From Pelargonium nanum (taxonomy: Eukaryota > Streptophyta > Magnoliopsida > Geraniales > Geraniaceae), in NCBI GenBank assembly GCA_036897485.1, contig JAYMTF010001398.1, positions 1 through 23,650 of the forward strand: DNA of 23,650 bases, read 5' to 3'. Below, piece by piece: positions 16,201-23,650 of this stretch (within the stretch, counting starts at the first letter, position 1; every line of letters starts with the position of its first letter). The translations under genes were made by a program, and so were the position numbers. Under the pieces are notes generated by a model that ran no database searches, was not told the origin of the DNA, and saw only the letters and a program-made list of their open reading frames with translations.

Positions 16201-17015
16201 AATTGACCTTGCCACCACCTGTATATATCCAAGCTCGTGTTTAAAACAAGAATTATAAATGGGGTGTAGTTATAAAAAGTACACTAATGCAACTGAAAAC
16301 AAAAATATATAAACAATGAACTGATAAAGGTTTACTTTGACCAGTGTTTTATTAACTTAATGCTATGAACAAGAAAAATCCCATAAAGAACAAAATATCC
16401 ACGATATCTAGATACCAGAACATAGTATTAAAATGGATTTTTTTTATAGACAATATCCAAATACCAGCAATTGAGTAAGCATAAAATAAAAATATCAGTT
16501 GATTACTTTTAAAAATTTCCTCAATAAGTTCTTCACCACCAACAACCTCAGCTCCGGCAGCTCTAGCTTCCTCAGCATCTTCCCCAGCGGCAAAGAAAGC
16601 CACCCTGACAACCTGAAAAGTGACAATTTCAGTGAGAAAAAAAAAACAGCTAAGTTATAAGTTTCAGAAATTCCAATCCCTGAGCAAGCTTAAATTTAGG
16701 TATTACCTTTCCAAGACTATGTGGAAGAAGTACAGAACCACGAACAATCTGCACTTCAATTTAGCCAGCATTAAGTATCAATTGAACCCATAAAGGAACA
16801 AACAAACAAACAAACAAAAAGATGAACAAACCAATAGCCTATAGAATTTAGACAAATCTATCGCGGCTATATGTGTAAGTAAGAGTAACAGATTATAGAG
16901 GTTACTTGCATGTTAAAAAAATGATCAACTGAGAAGTTTTAGGATCCTAGAGATGGTAGTTAGAAATTACATTCATATAACAAAGTTGAGCTGAAAAGGC
17001 TGCAGCACCATCATA

Positions 17016-17052
<37 letters not shown>

Positions 17053-18791
17053 GAATTGAACTATAGCCTACAGTACAAATTGATATATCTCGAAGTGAAA
17101 TCATAATTAAACATTTCAAAAGTCTTTGTGAATTGTGAAGATCATTAAATGTTTCCATAACTCAGACATACACATCTTATGATGGAACCATTCAGATTCT
17201 AATTCCAAAGTAAAGAACATGAACTATAAGTATTTAGATGAATCAGTGCGTACCAGGTCACTTCGCTTCGGATCAACTCCTAATTTTGCGTGAACTTCAA
17301 TAGTTTCGTCAAACTTAGCTTTGGCATTAGCCTGAAAAATAACTAGAAATGATACAAAGAAATAAGCAATACATAAATATTTCCAAGTGCAAACAGAACA
17401 TAACAAAGCAATGGGCAAATCATGAAAAAAGAAGAATATAACACCTCTCAAGTGATGATGGAAAATGAATAAATCTATAAAATAAAAAATGGCATTTTTT
17501 GTCCATTAGAAAATATGTGCTTGATTAATTTTTGATGCCGTGCTTTAGTCTTAGACTCTTGATCACAATACGACTATTTGATCTAACACTCGGTACATGA
17601 GATGGATCCAGAATTCCATTTATATCCTGCTAAAAGTTAGACATCTACCTCACAAAACTGGATGAAACCCCTGCCAGCTAATACTTATCCATATTGACCC
17701 TTCTATCAACGAACCGTCACGTCTATGTGACATTTAAGTAGCAGATACCAAGCTTGTCAAGATCACAATAAACGAACCAAAAAGTACATGAAAGTGAATA
17801 GTAGTAGCAGTTTTCCACTTAAAATTTGTCGCTTCCTGTTTAACATATCAACCTTTTTTTACACATAAGAAACAGCTATACCAGGCAACAAGCTCATATT
17901 CAGGTAACATGATTTAGGGTCCACTGTGGTTTACCTTTCAACATCCCTAGATTATCACTAGTTAAGACATTGTTACCAAACAAAGCTAGAAGAAGCATAA
18001 ATAAAACTCAATTCAATTCAATTTCCAATCTTGTATTTCAAGTTCTCCACACCTTTCCTTGCATTTTCTCACAAACCAACCAAAAAATATATAACTTCTC
18101 TTAGGAACTTATCTAATTTGCCCACATTTACTCAGCAACGATAGCAAATACACAGAGAGCTAAAGAGGGCTCCGAGAGAAGCTTCTACACTGACCTTGGC
18201 ATTCTTAATAGCGTCCATCAAATCAAGCGGCTCTCGCTTCGGCCTCTTCTCTATCTTGATGAGAGTAGGCATTGGTGCCCTCACCTCCTCCTCCTCCTTC
18301 AACCTGAAAACCTCCCGTCTCATCTGCATCGCCCGAGTACTCTCATTGATCCTCCTCGCTTCTCTCTCCACCTCCTCTCTCGTAGTCTCCTCTTCCACCT
18401 CCGGCTCTGGGGCCTTGAATTCGGGAAGCGGCGCCACGCGCACCGGATAAGCCACCGGCGTGATCGACGGCGCGTCCCTCACGTACCTTAGGTCCTCCCG
18501 AGTCCATGCCTTCTGGATCTCCTCGGTCAGCGAACCAGCGAAGCCCTCCTCCTGAAGCGGCGGAGGAGGAGGTGGTGATTCGGTATTCGGTTCGGAAGAG
18601 AGGTGTGGTTCCTCGTCGGTTTGGGGTTTTGGAGTGTAGGAAACTGGCTGTATTGGGGATTCTTCGGAGGATGAGGAGAGGGATTTGGAGAGGTAGGAGA
18701 AGAATGGAGGAGGACGGAGCTGGGTCTGGGTTTGGATTCTGTAGAAGCATTGACGACGAGCTTGATTGAAGAGGAGCTTCGTGGCAGCCAT
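13253..18791 (-). CDS. MRPL1: Mitochondrial ribosomal protein uL1 (L1p family), 10 exons, 417 aa
   Basis: Protein of the L1 stalk of the large ribosomal subunit, here probably mitochondrial. Exons (- strand): 18791-18195, 17331-17254, 16748-16707, 16612-16507, 16218-16154, 16070-16026, 15944-15837, 15740-15653, 14081-14035, 13330-13253. The total is 1254 nt; introns 4 and 8 are phase 1, the others phase 0. Residues 1-50 (MAATKLLFNQARRQ..., Arg-rich, no acidic residue before about residue 43) look like a mitochondrial presequence. Residues 60-190 are a low-complexity Pro-rich and charged linker with a likely helix (TREEVEREARRINES). The L1 core follows: AKAKFDETIEVHAKLGVDPK, VRGSVLLPHSLGK, VAFFAAGEDAEEA, LGRILGPRGLMPTAK, GAVIDAKKGHISYRMDK. 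The long N terminus matches the plant mitochondrial form (Arabidopsis At2g42710, about 415 aa from memory) rather than the plastid one. No lesion was seen. Confidence 0.93.
14082..15652 (-). other. Intron 8 of uL1m, with nested repeats
   Basis: Donor GTAAGT follows 15653 and acceptor TTTTGTAG precedes 14081. The intron is much longer than most introns of this gene because it contains a MITE at 15166-15397. That MITE is flanked by GACACG/GTGTC-rich sequence (about 15050-15165 and 15398-15600) that may be a second, older element. A short TA/TG tract lies at about 14176-14192. No coding region is supported. Confidence 0.75.
15166..15397. mobile_element. Stowaway-type MITE, complete, 232 bp
   Basis: The left end CTCCCTCCCTGTCCAAAAATA and the right end TATTGGGACGGATGGAG form imperfect terminal inverted repeats. 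A TA dinucleotide flanks each side (15164-15165 and 15398-15399), the target duplication expected of Stowaway/mariner elements. There is no coding capacity. It sits in intron 8 of uL1m, where it is removed by splicing. Confidence 0.9.
17016..17052. repeat. (TA)n(TG)n microsatellite
   Basis: An uninterrupted TA run passes into a TG run within intron 2 of uL1m. Length is likely to vary between individuals. No effect on splicing is evident, as it is far from both splice sites. Confidence 0.95.
17332..18194 (-). other. Intron 1 of uL1m
   Basis: It runs from donor GTCAGT (after AAG at 18195) to acceptor TTTTTCAG (before 17331). The reading frame of exon 1 continues about 20 codons into it before a stop, so an unspliced message would end early. 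I see no repeats or genes in it. Confidence 0.75.
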
Positions 18792-18823
18792 TTTTTTTTT
18801 TCAGAATTGGAGCTTCAGCGAGC

Positions 18824-18842
18824 GAAGAAGAAGAAGAAGAAG
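18824..18842. repeat. (GAA)n tract in the uL1m leader
   Basis: A short trinucleotide run, CTT on the transcript strand, lies about 33 nt upstream of the start codon. CT-rich leaders are usual near the transcription start of plant ribosomal protein genes; here it may mark the 5' UTR. Confidence 0.8.
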
Positions 18843-18855
18843 ATGGTGTAGCTTC

Positions 18856-18871
18856 AGGGTTTTAGGGGTTT
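18856..18871 (-). promoter_or_regulatory. Telo-box-like motif upstream of uL1m
   Basis: On the gene strand this reads AAACCCCTAAAACCCT, two slightly imperfect AAACCCTA units. Telo boxes near the start site, together with site II elements, are a recognised signature of plant genes for translation machinery. The units are imperfect, so binding is uncertain. Confidence 0.55.
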
Positions 18872-18910
18872 CAAAGCCTACATTTTTATTTTCTTTCTGA
18901 AAAGAATACG

Positions 18911-19013
18911 AGCCCATGTCACCACGAGGCCCACTCATTTTGGGCTCGTAATCATATAGGCCCAACATGAATACACTGAAACCGGATGTCCAAAGACTTA
19001 TGCCACAGGCCCA
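18911..19013 (-). promoter_or_regulatory. Cluster of five site II (TGGGCY) elements upstream of uL1m
   Basis: TGGGCY motifs occur at 18911-18916, 18928-18933, 18941-18946 (this one on the + strand), 18959-18964 and 19008-19013: five in 103 bp, 120-222 nt upstream of the uL1m start codon. Site II elements bind TCP-family factors and drive cell-cycle-linked expression of ribosomal proteins and nuclear-encoded mitochondrial proteins (established for Arabidopsis). The placement fits uL1m rather than the PLA1 gene, which starts 1 kb further right. Confidence 0.75.
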
Positions 19014-20008
19014 TCTATTGAGATCCTAAGTTCTCATTGTTTTCTTTGCTATTTTATAAGCAAAAATCTTTGTTAAAAAAAAAGTTTTGCATGTGAGATA
19101 AACATGCATTTTTAACGTGAGTTGACGATCCAATGAATTTGGACTTCTTGTTCAATTGGAACCTAAAGACATTGCTTTATTTCCGTATAGTAAGCTTTGT
19201 GTATATGATATCGACATATATAATTTTTGTCGCAACATGGACGAGGTGCTCGGTTATGTCTTTTTCGAAGAGAGGTGTGACTTTCGTTGGGGGACCTAAA
19301 AAACTTATAGAACTTGTTAGAGATAATTTTCATGTTTTTGAGTGGCTTCATGTAGGGAGGAACTACTTGGAAGTTTTGGGGACGCGAGGAGGTCATTCGA
19401 GGTAGGAGATCTCCGCGATGTGCTTGGAGGAACCCGAATCCAGCTTGCCATTGAGGTATATGCAGAGAGCTTGGAGGAGCCCGAACCCAGGGTCATGCCC
19501 TTCTCCGTTTTGCTCCAAGAACTTCATTTCATGCTAAATCTTTTTGGATGATGTTTGAGAACCCATGAAGCGAAGGAGAGCTTCGGGTGAGCATTTGGCC
19601 TTTGAGCTTTGAGGATCTAAGAACGAATTCCAGATTAGCTTTTAACATTTTTAAACTTTTAAGGAATTTTGGATACTCGCATAATACTTCTAGTCTTGAA
19701 TTAACGCTTAGGTGGCGATCGAAAGCCACATGTCGCAATATGATTAGTCGTTATAACTTATGACGTATTTCAGTAGCATCACATACCTAATCTTTCATGT
19801 TTTACTATTTAACATGTGACAATGTACAACAAATTTTAGGTAACATTGGGACCAAATTTCAATACCCAAAATTGAATTCAAAAAATATGACAACTTGGTA
19901 GGCCCTAACACTATTGGCTTTTCCCTCCAACAACATTTTTCTTATCCACATAAAAAACACACTACACAATCCTCATCAACACTCACACTCTGTTTCTCAA
20001 GCTTCTTC
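19014..20008. other. Divergent spacer between uL1m and the PLA1 gene
   Basis: The right end holds the PLA1 promoter and leader. The open frames at 19133-19405 and 19342-19551 (+) and 19163-19396 and 19529-19738 (-) overlap and show no recognisable domain. The 19390-19540 stretch is more GC-rich, with a repeated GCTTGGAGGARCCCGAAYCCAG pattern (about 19418 and 19469) that could be a decayed coding or repeat fragment. Confidence 0.45.
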
Positions 20009-21250
20009 ATGGCGGACACAACCCAAGCAGAGCCAACATGGCCGGAGCTCCTCGGCAGCAACAGCTGGTCCGGCCTCCTCGACCCGCTCGACCTCAGCCT
20101 CCGCCGCCTCATCCTCCGCTGCGGCGACTTCTGCCAAGCCACCTACGACGCCTTCAACAACGACCAGAACTCCAAGTACTGCGGCAGCAGCCGCTACGGC
20201 AAGTCCTCATTCTTCCACAAAACCATGCTCGAGAACGCCGACGACTACACCGTCGTCTCCTTCCTCTACGCCACCGCCCGCGTCAGCGTCCCCGAGTCCT
20301 TCCTCCTCCACTCGCAGTCCCGCGAGTCGTGGGACCGCGAGTCCAACTGGATCGGCTACATCGCCGTCACCTCCGACGAGCGAAGCCGATCCATCGGCCG
20401 CCGCGAAATCTACATCGCCCTCCGCGGCACCACTCGAAATTACGAGTGGATCGACGTGCTCGGCGCCGAGCTCCAGTCCGCGAAGCCATTGCTCCGCTTC
20501 AATTTGGGCTCGGAGGACCCGAAATCGGACGAAACCAGCAGCGACGACGAGGAGGACGAGAAAAACCCTAAAGTCATGAAAGGCTGGCTCACGATCTACA
20601 CCTCCGCCGATCCGAAATCGGAGTTCACGAAATCGAGCATGAGGACTCAGATTCGGAGCAAGCTCGACGAGATCCGGAAACAGTACGACGGCGAGAACCT
20701 GAGCGTCACGTTCGTCGGCCACAGCCTCGGCGCGTCGCTGTCAGTTCTGAGCGCGTTCGACGTGGTGGAGAACGGAATATCCGATATTCCGGTATCGGCG
20801 TTCGTTTTCGGGTGCCCGCAGGTCGGGAACAAGGCGTTCAACGAGCGAATCGACAAGTTCCCGAACCTTGGAGTGCTCAGTGTACGGAACACGATCGATA
20901 TGATACCGCACTACCCGAGTCGGATTCTCGGGTACGTGAACTCCGGTACGCAGTTCGTGATCGATACCCGAAAATCGCCGTACCTGAAGGATTCGAGGCA
21001 CCCCGGCGACTGGCACAATTTGCAGGCGATGCTGCATATTGTGGCGGGGGGGGGCGGAGAGGACGGCGAGTTTGAGCTGAGAGTGAAACGGAGCGTGGCT
21101 CTGGTGAACAAGTCTTGTGAGTTTTTGAAGGACGAGCTGCTGATTCCGGGTTCGTGGTGGGTGGAGAAGAACAAGGGGATGGTCAGGGAAGATGGGGAAT
21201 GGTTTTTGGCTCCGCCGGAGAAGGAGGACCTGCCTGTTCCTGAAATTTGA
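20009..21250 (+). CDS. Phospholipase A1-II (class 3 lipase, PLA1-IIdelta-like), single exon, 413 aa
   Basis: An acylhydrolase expected to release the sn-1 fatty acid from phospholipids; class II members lack the plastid transit peptide and are thought to be cytosolic. Seen: the family N terminus WPELLGSNSWSGLLDPLDLS, then LILRCGDFCQATYDAF, SRYGKSSFF and EIYIALRGTTRNYEW. The nucleophile is Ser239 in GHSLGASLS, with likely triad partners Asp297 (NTIDMIP) and His336 (GDWHNLQAML). The conserved tail is RSVALVNKSCEFLKDELLIP, then GSWWVEKNKG. An acidic loop (SDETSSDDEEDE, about residues 173-184) precedes KVMKGWLTIYTS, as in IIdelta relatives. Length matches Arabidopsis At2g42690 (412 aa, from memory). 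ATG 20009 fits the family start; the frame stays open upstream to 19895 but only with a TTG. Third codon positions are strikingly C/G-rich, unlike the neighbouring genes. No lesion was seen; a G run at about 21045-21055 encodes Gly residues. Confidence 0.95.
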   Translation: MADTTQAEPTWPELLGSNSWSGLLDPLDLSLRRLILRCGDFCQATYDAFNNDQNSKYCGSSRYGKSSFFHKTMLENADDYTVVSFLYATARVSVPESFLLHSQSRESWDRESNWIGYIAVTSDERSRSIGRREIYIALRGTTRNYEWIDVLGAELQSAKPLLRFNLGSEDPKSDETSSDDEEDEKNPKVMKGWLTIYTSADPKSEFTKSSMRTQIRSKLDEIRKQYDGENLSVTFVGHSLGASLSVLSAFDVVENGISDIPVSAFVFGCPQVGNKAFNERIDKFPNLGVLSVRNTIDMIPHYPSRILGYVNSGTQFVIDTRKSPYLKDSRHPGDWHNLQAMLHIVAGGGGEDGEFELRVKRSVALVNKSCEFLKDELLIPGSWWVEKNKGMVREDGEWFLAPPEKEDLPVPEI

Positions 21251-21779
21251 CCGTTATGTTTGGTTGGAGCGGCAGGTAATTCTGTTTTAGTTTTTAATTT
21301 AAATTAATTTATTTATTTATTAGAACATTTATTATTGTTCCGTGACTCATAAATTCAACATAGATAAATAGATTTTGAAGATGATGACTTGGTGAAAGGG
21401 AGAAACTAAAAATTATTAGTATTATTTCAAAAATAAAAAAATATGATTCATTCGTTTGTTCCAATTGATTTGTATGAGACAGGATGACTAACTTAACATT
21501 TTTACTCTTTTATTTTGTCTTAGTGAGAATAAAAATATATGATGCATAATCTTTTTGAGTCTAGAATAGATCGAACTGATGAAACCATGACTTCACAATA
21601 AAATTTATGTCACAATCACTTTAATAAATTTACATGTGAAAATATAACTAATAGCTATATTTGTAATTTTAATGAGATACACAATCTCATATTTTTTTTA
21701 TTACGTTCATGTATCGGTGTGATTGAGTTTCACATTAATGTTTTACTTATAGCAAACATTTTATTAATCTTAAAATGTA
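21251..21779. other. 3' flank of the PLA1 gene
   Basis: The first 80 nt contain an AU-rich run with repeated ATTT units (about 21295-21322), probably within the 3' UTR. AU-rich 3' UTR motifs can shorten mRNA half-life, but that is not shown here. No other coding region is seen. Confidence 0.45.
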
Positions 21780-21872
21780 CTCATTATTTCAAAATACGTA
21801 TTATCTTTCTTCTTTAAAAATTAATTATGCATAAATATACAACCCTATGATACTTACACGGGAAGATGGGAG
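21780..21872. mobile_element. Short deletion derivative of the Stowaway-type MITE
   Basis: The element is flanked by TA (21778-21779 and 21873-21874) and ends CTCATT...GATGGGAG. Its core, TTAATTATGCATAAATATAC then AACCCTATGATAC, matches 15237-15273 of the complete MITE (TTAGTTATGCATAAATTACC then AACACCCTATAATA). The rest of the family sequence is missing or diverged. Confidence 0.6.
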
Positions 21873-23018
21873 TAACTTAATTAACCATGGGCTTTTCATT
21901 TGAAAAGAGAGAGTAGATAAGCTACATTTGATTATTCATGTGAGCATAATCCAATTGGGGCACGATAGTTGTATTGTTCAATGGTACAAGTTATGGGTTT
22001 TGTTAATTATATCCATGGAAGTTGGTGAAAATTGCTAGATTTAGTCATTACACATGTAGGTGTTTGGACAGTCTCACGTGTACACATGAAAACTAACACC
22101 ATTCAATATAGGAGTTGTGTTACATCACCTAATAAATTTTATAACTAGTTGAACAATTTACAATACATTTGTATACTTATTTGTCACACCTACTTGAAAA
22201 GTACTTGTTTATATCTTAGCCATATTTCTCTTGGTATTTGGATGATAATTACTAGTAGTTCACATGTATTTGGAGAGACACTAGAAAATCTGCAAGTCCT
22301 ACTCAGGAAGCAATCACCACTAATGGAATCACCTAAAAAAGAAACCAAAAATAGTTTAAATAGGAAAACATTTGAAAGACTAAATCAAATTTTCATAGAG
22401 CCAAAAAGATAAAAAAGATAAAAACAAGTGGTCCACTAGTGTACAAAGCAACAAACTTTGGAGTCTATTTGGGGCCAATTTGTTGTGTCATTGTCATAGA
22501 TAAGAACCATATAAACCTTAGCTAACTTTAGTGATATGTAAGCATCTCATAACTGGCAATTGAGTGATTAAAATCCTTCCTTTTCTGTCATATTGTGTAT
22601 AGCATCAGCCAATTAAGAACTGATGGCAACATATTTTTCAGGCAATGAACCCTGGTGAAGAGGAAGGCTAGGGAAGGCGCAAACAAGTTGAACCAGTGAA
22701 GGCTTCAACACCATGTTGTATATGATGAATTGGCTATGTATTTAAAGAAGCATTCATGTTTAAATATTATTGTGTATGAACTATCTTGAGATAATAATGT
22801 GAAAGTAATTCAATTTCTGTATACAAGCTAAAGGTAAACTTTTATTATATATCATAGATGATAGCCGAAAAGTGACCGCATGATAGGAGTCATTCGATGA
22901 GGATTCATTACAAGCACACAAGCAGTTTCTGCACATGACAACTCTCAGCGATAACAAGACAATCAAACTTAACTAGAGAAGTGCAATACTTGTCCCAGCT
23001 ATACCTTGTAGTATTCAC
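21873..23018. other. Convergent spacer between PLA1 and MBF1
   Basis: The right end must hold the MBF1 3' UTR. The stretch 22640-22710 (ATTTTTCAG then GCAATGAACCCTGGTGAAGA) is less AT-rich and looks faintly exon-like on the + strand, but its frame closes within a few codons. The open frames at 22149-22412 (+) and 22781-22966 (-) are not recognised. Confidence 0.45.
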
Positions 23019-23307
23019 TCATTTCTTTCCCCGTAGTTTGGCTCCAAGAGCTCGCTCCAACTTGGTAATGATCTGTTGATTTGGTATAGCTTTCCCAGAT
23101 TCATACTCCTGAATTATTTGAGGCTTCTCATTGATGATCTACAAAATAAAATCGAATGATAAGTGCACAAACATCAAAACAGAAATGAAGAAATAGGTGG
23201 GAAATGTGTTGAGATGATTGTTACTTGAGCAAGTTGAGCCTGGGTAAGCTTCTTATCCATTCGAGCTTGCATAATAGCTTTCTTCAGCTCAGTGGGAACT
23301 CGCTCAT
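23019..23307 (-). CDS. MBF1: Multiprotein bridging factor 1 (group I MBF1), last two exons, partial
   Basis: A small transcriptional coactivator that bridges bZIP-type regulators and TBP (family knowledge). The two exons (- strand) are 23307-23225 ([20 protein letters not shown], then TQAQLAQ) and 23138-23019 ([20 protein letters not shown], then a tail ending LGAKLRGKK and TGA). They cover most of the Cro/C1-type helix-turn-helix domain and the basic C-terminal tail. The RGKK end is typical of the constitutive MBF1a/b group rather than the stress-induced MBF1c. The N-terminal MBF1 domain lies beyond the right edge. Sequence from 23308 onward appears to be intron, as no MBF1 sequence is recognisable there. 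The gene is convergent with PLA1. Confidence 0.93.
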
Positions 23308-23650
23308 CTAAGCCCAGGGAAAGATGATATAAGTACTAAGGCAAGCTAATAATATACAACAAAACCATAATCTTCAAAGGGATATAATAAAGGCAATATA
23401 AAAGCTTCTGGAAACACCAATTTGTTATCTCCCAAAACGCATTTGCAAAAATGAGTAAAGGAGAGATCAAACCATCAAGAAATAAACAAACAGTTGCAAG
23501 CAGTTAATTAAGGTCCCAGTTTAGACATTTAAATGACCGATGATATAATGCATATAGAGAGGAATCACTTCCATAAAGATGCCAAGATTGACAAGAAGCC
23601 AGTTGCACAGGGGGGGGGGGGGGTGGCAAAGAGCTGAGACACGAAATACA
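23308..23650 (-). other. Intron of MBF1, running off the window
   Basis: AT-rich sequence upstream of the acceptor TGGGCTTAG at 23308. It holds no recognisable exon but includes a run of 14 G (23610-23623). The exon encoding the MBF1 N-terminal domain is expected further right. Confidence 0.6.
23610..23623. repeat. G14 homopolymer
   Basis: An uninterrupted run of 14 G on the + strand, C14 on the MBF1 transcript strand, inside an intron. Runs like this are unstable and are also common places for sequencing or assembly length errors. Confidence 0.9.

Noticed and set aside
18196-18769. Open frames opposite uL1m exon 1 (18196-18450, 18506-18769) and in another frame (18343-18750)
   Set aside because: uL1m exon 1 encodes low-complexity Pro/Ser and charged sequence, which leaves other frames open. 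None resembles a known protein.
19895-20008. 38-residue upstream extension of the PLA1 protein
   Set aside because: It starts at TTG, is not seen in the family, and covers what looks like the 5' leader. ATG 20009 gives the usual length.
19914-20722. Long overlapping open frames on both strands (19914-20579, 20038-20571, 20207-20722)
   Set aside because: They are shadows of the GC-rich PLA1 gene: stop codons are rare there in every frame, the products are low-complexity Pro/Ser/Arg or Val/Asp runs, and only the 20009-21250 frame shows a conserved family.
22149-22412. 87-aa open frame between PLA1 and MBF1
   Set aside because: It has no recognisable domain and AT-driven composition. Nothing supports a gene.

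Overview
This window is nuclear DNA from a flowering plant, almost certainly a core eudicot. The genes have many short exons with GT-AG introns, AT-rich intergenic DNA, Stowaway-type MITEs, TA/TG and GA microsatellites, and proteins closest to plant-specific families (group II GSK3 kinase, DUF295 F-box, DAD1-like PLA1). A rosid, perhaps Rosaceae, is my guess from protein flavour only. It is not bacterial or viral, and I see no CRISPR array, tRNA, rRNA or integrated virus.

Layout, left to right. (1) 1-72: the end of a Stowaway-like MITE. (2) About 103-1714, + strand: a broken DUF295 F-box gene with an incomplete F-box, a premature stop, an insertion of about 350 bp and a 1-bp deletion. (3) 2417-7362, - strand: a complete 12-exon GSK3/SHAGGY-like kinase of 419 aa, group II (BIN2/BIL1 type). 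(4) 7363-9467: its GA-rich leader, then a repeat-rich spacer with a probable small hAT element. (5) 9468-12018, - strand: a receptor-like kinase that keeps its exon-intron layout but has several frameshifts and a damaged HRD motif, read as a pseudogene. (6) 13253-18791, - strand: a complete 10-exon gene for mitochondrial ribosomal protein uL1 (417 aa), with a full-length MITE in intron 8 and a promoter carrying five site II (TGGGCY) elements and a telo-box-like motif. (7) 20009-21250, + strand: a single-exon, GC-rich phospholipase A1-II of 413 aa. (8) 23019-23307, - strand: the last two exons of an MBF1 transcriptional coactivator that runs off the right edge.

The genes do not form a pathway. 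What links them is conserved position: from memory, MBF1, PLA1-IIdelta and uL1m are near neighbours on Arabidopsis chromosome 2 (At2g42680, At2g42690, At2g42710), and MBF1b and a kinase like the one here are adjacent on chromosome 3 (At3g58680, At3g58690). The right half therefore looks like an ancestral block whose kinase member has decayed here. The F-box pseudogene and the GSK3 gene lie outside that block. All exon borders were worked out by hand from splice consensus, reading phase and family conservation; codon counts and phases close for the three complete genes. I found no convincing evidence of a previously undescribed system. The most interesting items are the two pseudogenes with readable lesion histories, the palindromic insertion in the F-box gene, the site II promoter and the conserved block.
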